Below, piece after piece: positions 9,507 to 19,718 of a stretch of DNA of 23,420 bases. The stretch is from Ettlia oleoabundans (taxonomy: Eukaryota; Chlorophyta; Chlorophyceae; Chlamydomonadales). The position numbers and the translations under genes are program-made. Under the pieces are notes generated by a model. That model worked only from the letters and a program-made list of their open reading frames with translations, made no database searches and had not been told where the DNA came from. Every line of letters starts with the position of its first letter. Positions within the stretch are counted from its first letter, which is position 1. Location of the stretch: positions 360 through 23,779 of the forward strand of contig JAAMXP010002660.1 of NCBI GenBank assembly GCA_019693395.1, read 5' to 3'.

Positions 9507-10090
9507 GGCCGCTGCAATGCACGCCAAAACCGGCACAGGAACGAAACAAGCGACGACTGAGGGGCCATAGAGATGCGAGATCCTCTTCGCCGGGCCTGGA
9601 GAGGCCTCCTGCGGGCCCCGTGGAATAAAGGACTAGCAAATATTCCCAAAGAGTGGCCCTGGGTGCCCCTGGGCGGGCCCGGGGCTGCGGCAGGGGTGGG
9701 AAATGTTTCTGCCAGTTGTTGTGCAAGCAAGGTGGCTGGCCTGGCAATCACCTTCTGCAATTCTGCCCAACAACGGGCACTGCCCTCCCGGCCCCCAGTG
9801 CCAGCGGCAAACGCGGACAGGAAAGGGCCGGCAGTTTTCAGCTATCGCCCGCCTTGCACAGCTCTTTACGAGATAAAATACAAGTGAGACGCGAGATTGC
9901 TGCAAGGAAGTGCAGGTCACCTAGATGCTGTGGCTGATGAAGCCGTGCTGTGCAGCTGCTGTGTGTGCAACCGGTCTTTGAACAGGCATCGAGGCCCAGC
10001 AGCTTCGCTTTCCGTCCCAACCCCTTCACTGCTGCTGCATCGCCGCAGGCATGGTGTGAGCGCAGCAGCTTGACAGACAGCTCGCACGGA
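9507..10090. promoter_or_regulatory. Divergent promoter region between GT49 and SMC4 genes
   Basis: The 584 bp between two start codons on opposite strands must hold both promoters and both 5' UTRs. A GC-rich core (about 9655-9700) and AT-rich islands (about 9625-9650 and 9865-9885, the latter with a GATAAAATAC string) are visible. I found no convincing TATA box, CCAAT box or E2F-type site (TTTSSCGC), although the latter would be expected for a cell-cycle gene such as SMC4. Confidence 0.5.
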
Positions 10091-11905
10091 ATGGCAGCCA
10101 CGCCTGCTGCTGGGGCGGCCCCTGAGGTCCTCCCTCGCCTCACAATCAGGGAAATGGTGCTGGAAAACTTCAAGAGTTACGCTGGGTCTCAGCGCGTGGG
10201 GCCCTTCCACAAGGTGCGCAGCTGCCACCGCCCCTACCAGACGGCCGCTGCCGCAGGGCGATGGTGGGCAGCTGCAGAGAATTCAGGCAGGTGCAGCAAC
10301 AGGCTGCCAACGGGTGACAGTGCTCGCACACTTACAAGGACAGGTATTGCCATCCGTGCGAACTGCAGTGCTTCTCCTCGGTGGTAGGCCCGAACGGCAG
10401 CGGCAAATCAAACGTCATTGACGCCATGCTCTTTGTGTTTGGCAAGCGCGCTAAGCAGCTGCGGCTGAACAAGGTATCGGAGCTGATCCACAATTCCACC
10501 TACCACCGCAACTTGGAGCAGGCGCGAGTGTCAGTGCACTTCCAGGAGATCCGTGACATTGTGAGCAATGCCAGCCCTCCCTTGCTGAGTCAGCGTATGG
10601 CGCCTCATTATAGTAACCAGCCAGCCATGCATTGGGGGCTTCTTGCTCAGTCATTGGTAATACTGCACTGGGTCATAATAACCCATGCTAGCTCCACAGC
10701 TGCACAAGCACGTGAGCACATGTGCCTCTTTGACAGAAGCACCCACTCACCCACACCCCTGCAGGACGATGAGCGATACGAGGTGGTGCCCGGCTCCGAT
10801 TTTGTGATCAGCCGCACTGCCCTGCGCAACAACACCTCCGCCTACTACATAAATGACCGCAAGTCAAACTTCACCGAGGTCACAGAGTTGCTCAAGGGCA
10901 AAGGGGTGGACCTGGACAACAACAGGTTCCTCATCCTGCAGGCACGTGAAGTGTTGACACCTCTATGCAGCCAGGCCAGCTAGCTGGCAGCTGGCAGGGT
11001 GCAATCAATGGCACTGCTGGGGGGTATTGCATAAGCTTCTGCAACACAGAGCAATACCGCCTTCTGCTGCTTTCGTGTCGTTGTGCATCGCCGTGGCAGT
11101 TGGCATCTCGACCGCGGCTTGCATCGCCTTCTAATGCCTGGCCCTTGGGGTTGCAGGGTGAGGTTGAGCAGATCAGCATGATGAAGCCTAAGGGTCAAAG
11201 TGAGCACGACACGGGTTTGCTGGAGTACCTGGAGGACATCATTGGCACAGACAAGTACATACCGCTGCTGGAGGACAGCTCAAGGAGGTGAGCAAGGGGG
11301 GTGGGGCGGGCACTGATGCGCATGGCGCTCGCACTTCAGTCAATGGCTATTGTCGCTCCTCATCAGTATGCAAGGTGGAGTGCCTGGCAGACTGGTATTG
11401 ACAGTCAAATACCAGACTTATACTGGCCTGGATGATGATTGGGCAGCGGTAAGCTGGTGGAGAGCAGCACTGGTATTTGAAGCTCAATTCATCGATTTGC
11501 AGGCTTGAGTTGCTGAGCGAGAAGCGTCAGAGCATGGTGCAGCGCGTCAAGGCTGCCCAGAAGGATCGTGACAGCCTGGTGGGGGACAAGGAGGCGGCAG
11601 AGGCGTACTTGGCCAAGGAACGGGAGTGTCTCGGGCACCAGAGCGTGCATGCACAGCTGCTAGCTAGCCAGGCTAAGGTGCGGGCGGTTGGGCAGGCACG
11701 CATCTTAAGGGTGGGCTCATAATGTTGGGCAGCTGCTGGCATCAAACAGTTGTCTTCCAGCCAGGCATGATCATAACTTGCAAGCGCTGCATGACGAGTG
11801 GCCGCCATCAGTGCTGTGCCTCACTATGCAGCAATTTGCCTCCTTGTGTTCAACAGACCATCTGCCGTCAGGCCATGCACGAGCATTTCACCTCAAGAAC
11901 ACATG

Positions 11906-11937
<32 letters not shown>

Positions 11938-14900
11938 CAGCGCAACGTGGAGAAGCTGGAGTCCAACCTGTCTTTGCTGGAGGAGCGGCTGGCACATGAG
12001 CGGCACAAGTTTGCCGAGTACGAGGTGGTGCTCAACGACCATAAAGAAAAGTGAGCAATGCAGTCACACGGGCTGGCATGGAAAGGCTGAAAACCCTGCT
12101 GGTGGCCTTTAACAGCTGTTCCCATTGAGTGTCCTGCCTCCTACAAGGCTGGGATGATGCATGTGTGTTGTATCCACCTGCCCGCTCGTGCCGCTGCTGC
12201 CAAGACTGTCGTGAGACCGGCTTGTCAACCATGCCAACCGTCATTGCAGGTTCACAACAGTGGACCACGAGCACCAGGGCATAGCCGCGGAGCTGGAGAA
12301 GGTGCAGGCCAAGTTCAGGGAGTTTGAACGCAAGGACATCAAGTACAGGTGGGGAACGGATGTGTAGCACACAGGTGGCTACTGCACTTTTTGCATGAAA
12401 GCTGCTGCTTGGAACTGTATGGCGACCCCTCCAACCCCCGCTTGTGCTGGTTTGGCTCAAGTGTCCCCTGTTTCACTCCTTTTCGATGGTGGATGCGCAG
12501 GGAGGACCTGAAGCACCTGAAACAGAAGCTGAAGAGGGTGGAGGAGAAGCAGCATAAGGACGGCACCAAGGCTGAGGAGTTGCAGCGTGAGCTGGCCCGA
12601 CTGCAGGAAGATGTGCCGGTGCTGCAGGCGCGCGCAGCAGACCTGGAGATGCAGCTGGCAAAGGCACAGGAGGTAAGGGGGCTATGCTGGTGGTGGTGGG
12701 GTGGTGGTAGTGGGGTGGGGGGTATGGTGGGGGGTTCTGGTATCGAGTTGCACATCATCGCCTCACACTTCCATCTTCGCTGCAGTGTGGTTTCAATTCA
12801 TTCAAAGTTTGTGCGTGGTGTATGCCATACCTGCCACCTGTGACGTTCCAGGGCGGGCGGGACGTGGCGGGTGGCAGACTGGAGCCTGTCGCTGTGCGTG
12901 CTGAGTGCCGCCACACCTTTCGTGGTTGCCCCAACTGCATGCTTGCCTGTGCAGGTGCGGCAAGGCCTGGAGGAGGGCATTCGGTCTGAGGTTGAGGGCT
13001 ACCGTGCTCAGCTGGAGGGGGTGAAGGCTGAGCTGGCCCCCTGGGAGAAGCAGATGAAGGAGGTGCAGGCACGCATTGATGTGGCGGCTGACGAGCGCAA
13101 CCTGCTCACCAAGAAACACGAGGACGCGAAGCAGCGGTTTGCAGATGCGCAGGTGTCACTCAAGGCGGCGCAGGAGACAGCGCTTAACAAACAGGGGCAG
13201 ATTCGAGAGATGGAGGCAGCGGGAGATAAGTACAGGTGGGGGTGAAGGAAGTTGCCTGGCAGGCACCGGCAGGAAATTGCCTGGCAGGCACCGCCCAGGG
13301 AACTAATGCATTGAGTATAGCATGCCATCCCTGTGCCTTACTGTTAGCGTCCCAGGCATCCATCAACCCAGCTGCCTCACTGTCTGGCACCCTCCATGTG
13401 CAGAGGCCAGATTGAGAAGGCACGGCAGGCTGAGGCGGCTGCAGCTGCGGATGTTGAGCGGTTGGAGGCGTCGCTGCGTGAGGTGCGGGGGCGTGTGGAG
13501 CAGCGGCGTGCCGACATCACCAGCCAGACGTCCCAGGGCGCGGTGGTGAAGGCACTTATGGAGGCGCGGCAGCGGGGCGAGATTGACGGCATCTACGGAC
13601 GGCTGGGTGAGCTCGGGGAGGGCGGGAAGGCGCCCGGGGGCTGCTGCACGGTCTTGCTTTCAGTTACTCAAATGCGCATTTGGGGAACCCTGCCACTGGG
13701 TTGGTGCGCGTGGTCGAGCACGATGCAGGCTATGCTGCCTTGGGATCCATTGCTATGCTACTTGGTGTACCTCCCACCTTGTTGCCCTGCAGTATCACTT
13801 TGGTTCTTTGCGCCCTCTCCAGGTGACCTTGGCGCCATTGGTCGCGAGTACGACGTTGCGGTGTCCACCTCATGCGGCGCTTTGGACTACATTGTGGTGG
13901 ACACAACCAGCGCGGCACAGAGATGCGTGGAGCTGCTGAGGCAGCGACAGCTGGGGGTGGCCACCTTCCTCATACTGGAGAAGCAGCAGCACCTGGTGGC
14001 AGCAGCCAGGGAGAAGAAGCAGCCGCCTGAGGGTGAGGGATCAATGAGGAGGGCAAGAGCATCATTGGTTCCACTGGTGGGGCTGGCAGTTGTCCTGGGT
14101 GCTGCATCATCCGCGTTGACCATGTGGCATCAGCAGCTCCGCCGCTTTCTTTTCTGCCCCCACCACTCCTCTTCTAACTGCCCCTGCCACTCACTCAGCC
14201 ACTCTCCTACCATTCACACCAGCCCATCACCTCTGTGTCGTGCAGGCGTGAAACGGGTGTTTGACCTGGTCAAATGCCCGGACGAGCGCCTGCGTGTGGC
14301 CTTCTACTATGCGCTGCGCGACACACTGGTGGCCCAGGATCTGGAGCAGGCCTCACGCATCGCGTACGGCCAGGACAGGCGCTGGAGGCGCGTTGTCACG
14401 CTCAAGGTGGGGGGCCTGCAGGGGTGCAGAGGGGTGGCAGTGGGACTATAGCACCCTGGGTGTCTGCCTGTGATAGTGTACAGCCAGTCACCTACCCAGT
14501 CTGCCGATATGCGGCTTCCCATGCTAGAGCCTCCTGTGCACGCATGCCTGTACTCGTTTCACTCTTCTCCATCCGCCCACATGACTCTTAACTCCCTGGT
14601 TCGCCCTGCCTGCCTGCCTCCTCCTACTGCGGCACATACCCGCACACACCACCATCACCACAACAGGGTGAGATGATCAATGAGTCGGGCACCATGACGG
14701 GCGGTGGCGGCAAGCCTCGCGGCGGTCGCATGTGCATTGGCAGCCAGGCACCGCGCAGCGTGGACGGGCGTGCGGCGGCGCAGGAGCTGGCTGCCGCTGA
14801 GGCGGAGCTGACAGCAAGCCAGGAGAAGCTGCGTGAGGCGCGTGAGCGGCTGTCCGACGTGGGTGCTGACGCCAGGAATGGCGAGCGCATGCTGGCTGAC

Positions 14901-17900
14901 CTGGAGACAGCCATACCCAAGGTACGGGGATGGGCCCCATCTGGCTGGCAAGCTCCTGTTATTGCGGCAGGTCTGGCTAATGTTTGACCACTTGGCCGTG
15001 ACAATGCTGCAGTTGACTTCCTGGACCCAGCCATGCGGCCTGGTGTCTGCTAACTTGCTGTGTTCCCTGCCTGCCTGCCTGCCTGCCTGCCTGCTTGTTC
15101 CTTGCAGGCTCGCATGGAGGCTGGGGCTGCCCAGGCCACTGCGGCCGACCTGCAGCAGCGACTGGGTGAGCTGGAGGCGGCCACACGTGTGGGGCGGGAG
15201 GATGCTGCACGCCTCAAGGTGCTGGGTGCTGAGATAGCGGCGGAGGAGGGCGCACTGGCTGAGTTGCGACGCAAGTCGGAGGGGCTCAGCAGGCGTGCTG
15301 AGGCGCTGCAGCAGCAGATTGAGGGCGCAGGAGGAGAGAAGTTGCGGCGGCAGCGCACACTTTGCGAGAAGATGCAGGAGGTGAGCGGGCACCCCTTGGC
15401 ATGGCTGTAGCCATGCAACAAGGGCTACAGTGCTGGTGTAATGCTAATGCCCGTGAAAACAGCGTTTTGCTGCCGATAGATGCACCGTTGTACTGCTGGC
15501 AGCATCCCGTGTGTGTGCCATCCCTCCTCATCCATGTGCGCTGCACTCCTATTTGACTGCTGATCTGGTGCCACCCTGGCCCCCTCCACTGGCTGGCTGC
15601 CTTGTTCCGGTGCAGGACATAGCCGCATGTGAGAGTGAGGCCACCAAGAAGGGCGTGCAGGTGGGCTCCATCCAGAAGCAGCTGGACAAGCTTTCAAAGG
15701 AGGCGGGCAAGGCGGAGGCGGAGCGGGAGAAGCTAGCAGCGCAGCAGGCAACCGCCATGCAGGTGTGTGTGGGCGTGGGTGTGGGATTGTGTGTGGTGGT
15801 GGGGGGGGTGGGGGGGGCGGGGGCAGACAGCGACAGGTTTTGGCGAGGGGGAAGGGGCTTTCCACAATGCAAAGGTCAGGCGCTTGAGCAAAGGCCTGAA
15901 ACCCATTTAACCCACATGGGCAACCTGGTTGCCACTAGCTGTTCATGTTGTCAGTGTCTCAACCCTTGGCCCTGGCCTTCATGCCTCAGCCTGTGCATTT
16001 GCCTTCAGATGCGTGTGCACGCGCGCGTACCGGTTGTGTGCAGGAGTTCAAGGAGCTGGAGGAGGCGGCGTACCGGGTGCTGGAGGCTGTGCAGGCCACC
16101 CAGGCAGCGCTGGCTGAGAAGGAGGTGGAACTGGCGGCTATACGTGAGGAGTTTGAGAAGAAGAACAAGGAGGTGGGTGGGTGGGCAAAGACTATGGACA
16201 GCTGGAAGCTTTCTATTTTGCACTGGAGCTCTTTGTGGATGTGCACAGAAGCAGCTGGCTTTGCCTTGGGACTGGCGCCTTTCGTCTGAGCTGTTGCAGG
16301 TGAATCGACAGATCACCATGCCCATACCCATACACACGCAATAGTGCTGAACACTGCCATCACCTCTTTCCTGGTTTGTGGTGCACAGCAAGCGTATGAC
16401 TTTCCTGCGCTGTTGACGTCAGGCGGCGAACCCTCCCTCCCTCCCTCCCTTTGCATGTCGGTCTGCTGCAGGTGTCCATCATCCGCCAGGTTGAGGTGGA
16501 CATCAGCAGCAAGATGGACGAGTATAGGAGCAGCCACAAGGAGGAGCGCGGCAAGGCCAAGCTGTGGGCAGCCAAGGCCAAGGAGTATGCACAGCACATT
16601 GCACAGCGCGACGGTGAGCCTGGCTTGTGCTAAAGGTGGCCCCGGTATAGGCCGGGAAGGTATCGCAGCTGGCGAAGCATGCACAGCCATAGTTGCGGCA
16701 CACTTACTGGAACAGCATGGCCTTGCTTGCAGGCAGTACTGCGCTTGTTTCCTGCCCTCACCCCTGCCAGGTTGCCCTCCATCTGCCACTTGCAGCCAAA
16801 CACTGCCACTGCCCTCTGTTGCTATCCCCTGTGCCCCAGCAGGCTGCCAGCCGGCTCCCCTGAGTGAGGAGGCTCTGGCGGTCCTTGATGTGAAGGATGT
16901 TGGTTACCGCATCACCATCCTTCAGGAGGAGATGAATGGCATGGACGTGCAGCTTGAGGCCATCGACAAGTGGCGGCGGGCTGAGGCCGAGTACGGGCAG
17001 CGCACGCGGGAGCTGGAGGGCGCTACTGCGGAGCGGGACGAGGTGGGCGGGCGAGGCGGGAGGTCAGGTGGCATGCTGCCAGAGTGAAGTAGGTGGAGGC
17101 GCTGTGTTGGAGCCATCTGATGGACGTCAGGGGAGCAGAGCATGTGTGGGTGTAGTCCTGGCTCAATTGCACTGCCTGAGTGGCAGCAGTGTGTGAGCAT
17201 CGCTGGCTGCTCTCTCCACAGGATTCGTCTACTCCAGCTGCTGAGGTGCCAGCTCCCAGCTGACCTGCCTGGGCATACTAGATTGCCGCTGGTCCCCGGC
17301 CTACTCTACCAAAACCCCCCAACCCCCCACCACCACCATGCCCAGGTGCGGCGTGAGCACGAGGATCTGCGCAAGCGGCGCCTGGATGAGTTCATGGGTG
17401 GGTTTAATGTGATTGGGCTGAAGCTGAAGGAGATGTACCAGATGATCACGCTGGGGGGTGACGCTGAGCTGGAGCTGGTCGACTCACTGGACCCATTCGC
17501 GGGTAGGCAGTGTGTGTGCAGGGCTGGTGGGTGGTGGTGGGTGGGGGGGTGTGCGTGTGTGGGGCGGGGGTGCGTGTGTTGGGGGTGGGCCAGGGTCGCT
17601 GCTTCAAGCTGAACTGGCGCGCAGGCGAGTGTAAGGCAGGCTGGGTGGTTTTGGAGGTGGAGGAGGGGAGGTGGTCACCCCGCATTAGCCCCGCAGGCAT
17701 TCCAAACAGCGGACAGCTCATTCACCACCAACAATCTCTTCCTCTGCGGCCCTACCATGTCACCACCCGGCTGCAGAGGGCATCCTGTTCAGCGTTCGAC
17801 CTCCCAAGAAGAGCTGGAAGAACATTGCCAATCTGTCTGGTGGCGAGAAGACACTGTCCTCGCTGTCACTGGTATTTGCACTGCACCACTTCAAGCCCAC

Positions 17901-18700
17901 GCCGCTCTACGTCATGGACGAGATTGATGCAGCGTTGGGTGAGGCAATCACAATGCATGCACATTCCGGGGGCAGGGCCTGGTCGGGGCGGGGACTCCTG
18001 CACACAGCTGCCGTGAGCGAGCATAGAAACAGGTGGTGCAGGGCTGGTTTGGTGCTGCACAATCGGGCTTTGTGGCCTGCCTTTGCCCTCCTTTCCAACC
18101 CCGCTCCCTTGCCAGCACGGTTCTCCTCTGCTGAGTCGACAAAAACAAACGCCCACCCACCCCACACCCTGCCACTGCCCCAGACTTCAAAAATGTGTCC
18201 ATTGTGGGGCACTACATCAAGGAGCGCACCAAGAACGCGCAGTTTGTCATCATCTCACTGCGCAATAACATGTTTGAGCTGGCCGACAGGCTGGTGGGCA
18301 TCTACAAGGTGAGAGCGGGAATGGGCGGCAGGGCGCCCACACCGCCCCCCACAAAATAGTTCCACTACCACTACCAACCTGCACAGCGCTTAGCGGTTCT
18401 GCACAGTGTCTTCAAACTTGACGGCAGGTGCTGTGCTGTGCACAAGTGCTCAGTACAGCTACATTGCTGTACGCGCCTTGCCAGCTTGTCGAGCACAAGC
18501 TTCCACCACGGCCCGCACTCCCTAAGGGATTGTGCTTGTGCTTGGTGCAGACGGACAACGCCACCAAGAGCGTGGCCATCAACCCCCAACACTTCCGTGT
18601 GGGCGCAAATGGGCAGCGCCAGTGCGGCAGCAAGACGGCAGCTGCGGCCACGGATGAGGAGCAGCAGGAGCAGCGGCCGCCGCAGGTGGCTGCAGCTTAA
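10091..18700 (+). CDS. SMC4: SMC4, condensin core ATPase (complete, 22 exons)
   Basis: SMC4 pairs with SMC2 in condensin, which loops and compacts chromosomes in mitosis. Exons: 10091-10213, 10369-10560, 10765-10941, 11157-11287, 11503-11677, 11941-12050, 12250-12348, 12501-12672, 12955-13235, 13404-13606, 13823-14032, 14246-14406, 14667-14921, 15108-15380, 15616-15762, 16044-16172, 16472-16613, 16843-17042, 17346-17502, 17777-17938, 18184-18308, 18551-18700; 1257 aa, normal for SMC4. Walker A GPNGSGKS is at 48-55. SMC4-specific blocks include KCFSSVVGPNG, VSELIHNSTYH, NNRFLILQGEVEQIS and LEYLEDIIGT. Coiled coils flank a hinge (~540-692: IYGRLGDLGAI, LDYIVVDTTSAAQ, NESGTMTGGG). The C-terminal head has MITLGGDAELELVDSLDPF, signature LSGGEK at 1132-1137 and Walker B LYVMDE at 1156-1161. 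The ATG at 10091 is the only one in the open frame (upstream stop at 9938), giving only ~16 residues before the head. Confidence 0.97.
10942..11156 (+). other. GC-AG intron 3 of SMC4
   Basis: The donor is CTGCAG|gcacgtg and the acceptor gttgcag|GGTGAG. The junction falls inside the near-invariant block NNRFLILQ|GEVEQIS. The only nearby GT (after GCAC) would shift the frame and create a stop at once, so the GC donor is required by protein conservation. Confidence 0.85.
11904..11939 (+). repeat. (TGCC)9 tract ending in the SMC4 intron-5 acceptor
   Basis: Nine TGCC units run directly into the CAG acceptor before exon 6 at 11941 and act as its polypyrimidine tract. Similar tracts lie at 15066-15094, and a shorter one near 14606-14618. 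Confidence 0.9.
12688..12740 (+). repeat. G-rich tract in SMC4 intron 8
   Basis: A run of GGT/GGGG blocks begins about 15 bp after the donor of exon 8 (intron 12673-12954). It has more than four G-runs of three or more bases with short loops, so an RNA or DNA G-quadruplex is possible on the coding strand. Confidence 0.7.
13247..13293 (+). repeat. 22-bp tandem duplication in SMC4 intron 9
   Basis: GGAAGTTGCCTGGCAGGCAC and the next two bases (CG) recur 25 bp later with one mismatch (copies at 13247-13268 and 13272-13293). The core TGCCTGGCAGGCA is itself palindromic, so each copy can form a small hairpin. Confidence 0.85.
15066..15094 (+). repeat. (CTGC)7 tract in SMC4 intron 13
   Basis: About seven CTGC units, then ttgttccttgcag, precede exon 14 at 15108. 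The tract is the polypyrimidine region of that acceptor. Confidence 0.85.
15763..15823 (+). repeat. GT/G-rich tract at the start of SMC4 intron 15
   Basis: Immediately after the donor CAG|gtgtgtg lies a GT-rich then poly-G tract, including runs of eight G twice. It is an intronic G-quadruplex candidate on the coding strand. Confidence 0.75.
16431..16450 (+). repeat. (CCCT)5 tract in SMC4 intron 16
   Basis: Five CCCT units lie 22 bp upstream of the exon 17 acceptor (exon start 16472) and form part of its pyrimidine tract. Confidence 0.85.
17521..17590 (+). repeat. G-rich tract in SMC4 intron 19
   Basis: About 20 bp after the exon 19 donor a 70-bp GGT/GGGGG/GTGTG tract occurs, the longest of the three donor-proximal G-rich tracts in this gene. 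Confidence 0.75.
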
Positions 18701-19718
18701 AGGGAGGGGTGCACGGCCTGCGCCAATTGCCGACGGGCTTACCCCAGCTCACAGTCACACGCCTAGTGGTTGGTCCTTGCGGTTGCATCGGTTCCGCTAC
18801 AGTTTTTATCATCGCCCTGTGTTACACAATTGACGCCAGCGCCAGGCTGCCTTGGGAGCAGATGTGCACAGCCTGCAGCAGATGCAGCTCCACTGGCAGC
18901 GGTATCGCAGTCAAGCAAACTACTACATGAACAGCCGACCATGTTCAAGTCTTTTGCACTTCAGCATGTGGGGCACGTCTGCTGAGCATTTGAACAAACT
19001 GGGGCCCAGCAGCTGCAAACAGTACCGCTGTCATGTAGACATGAGCAGCAGTGAAATTCTTGAAGACAACACTGTCAGGTACCTTTTGCTGTGGGAAAAT
19101 GTGAAGGACGACAAACATGTTGAAACTTGCCTGGGTCCCTTTGTCTTAACCATCGCACTGTTATTCATGTGGGGGCCGCGTGTTGCACTGTGTCTCTCAT
19201 GATCGCTGCATCAGAACTTTTTCAACTGGCTTGCCCTGTTCATGCTGCGACTAGTAGCCTGGCTTACGAGGATGTCGTTGCAAGGCAGTGGAACCTGCTC
19301 ATGATCACCATACTGCACCCCTAGCTTACCTGGTTGGCTACATGTATGCTGGGGCCCCCATGCTGTGCTCTAAACCTTGGCAATGCCTGCAGCACAGTCC
19401 CTGCCTGTGGGCAACCGCACCGTCCGGAACATGTCTTCAAATTGACAGAGCGACAGCCCTTGGTAAGCATTGGTAGTGGTGACAAGTGCAGCATGTGTGT
19501 TGGGTGGGCGCTGAGGATACAGTGTGAGCAATAGAGTACAGAAGAAGAGTGGAGGGTGGGCTGAGGGAAAGGTCGCACATAGTTCAGTTTTCGGCGAAGG
19601 GAAGGAGCAGGAATAGTGGATGGCACGATGGCAGGCAGCGCCTGCCGACATGAGGGATGTTATCGGAATGACGTGGGCAAGAAATAGCGAGGATACTCAA
19701 AACATGTGATGTGGACGA
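18701..19718. other. Convergent intergenic region (SMC4 and SLOG gene 3' ends)
   Basis: This 1018-bp stretch lies between the stop codons of two converging genes. It is richer in AT than the rest, with short open frames lacking known motifs. I found no TGTAA on the plus strand near SMC4 and no RNA gene. It most likely comprises two long 3' UTRs. Confidence 0.5.

Noticed and set aside
9950..10090. In-frame upstream extension of SMC4
   Set aside because: The frame is open back to a stop at 9938 but contains no ATG before 10091, so it cannot be the start of translation without an unseen upstream exon.
11904..15094. Regular (TGCC)n/(CTGC)n arrays, considered as a CRISPR-like or satellite array
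   Set aside because: They are simple tetranucleotide tracts without unique spacers and each sits at a 3' splice site.
18852..19202. 116-aa plus-strand open frame downstream of SMC4
   Set aside because: No homology that I recognise, no splice signals or codon bias like the neighbours; probably 3' UTR.
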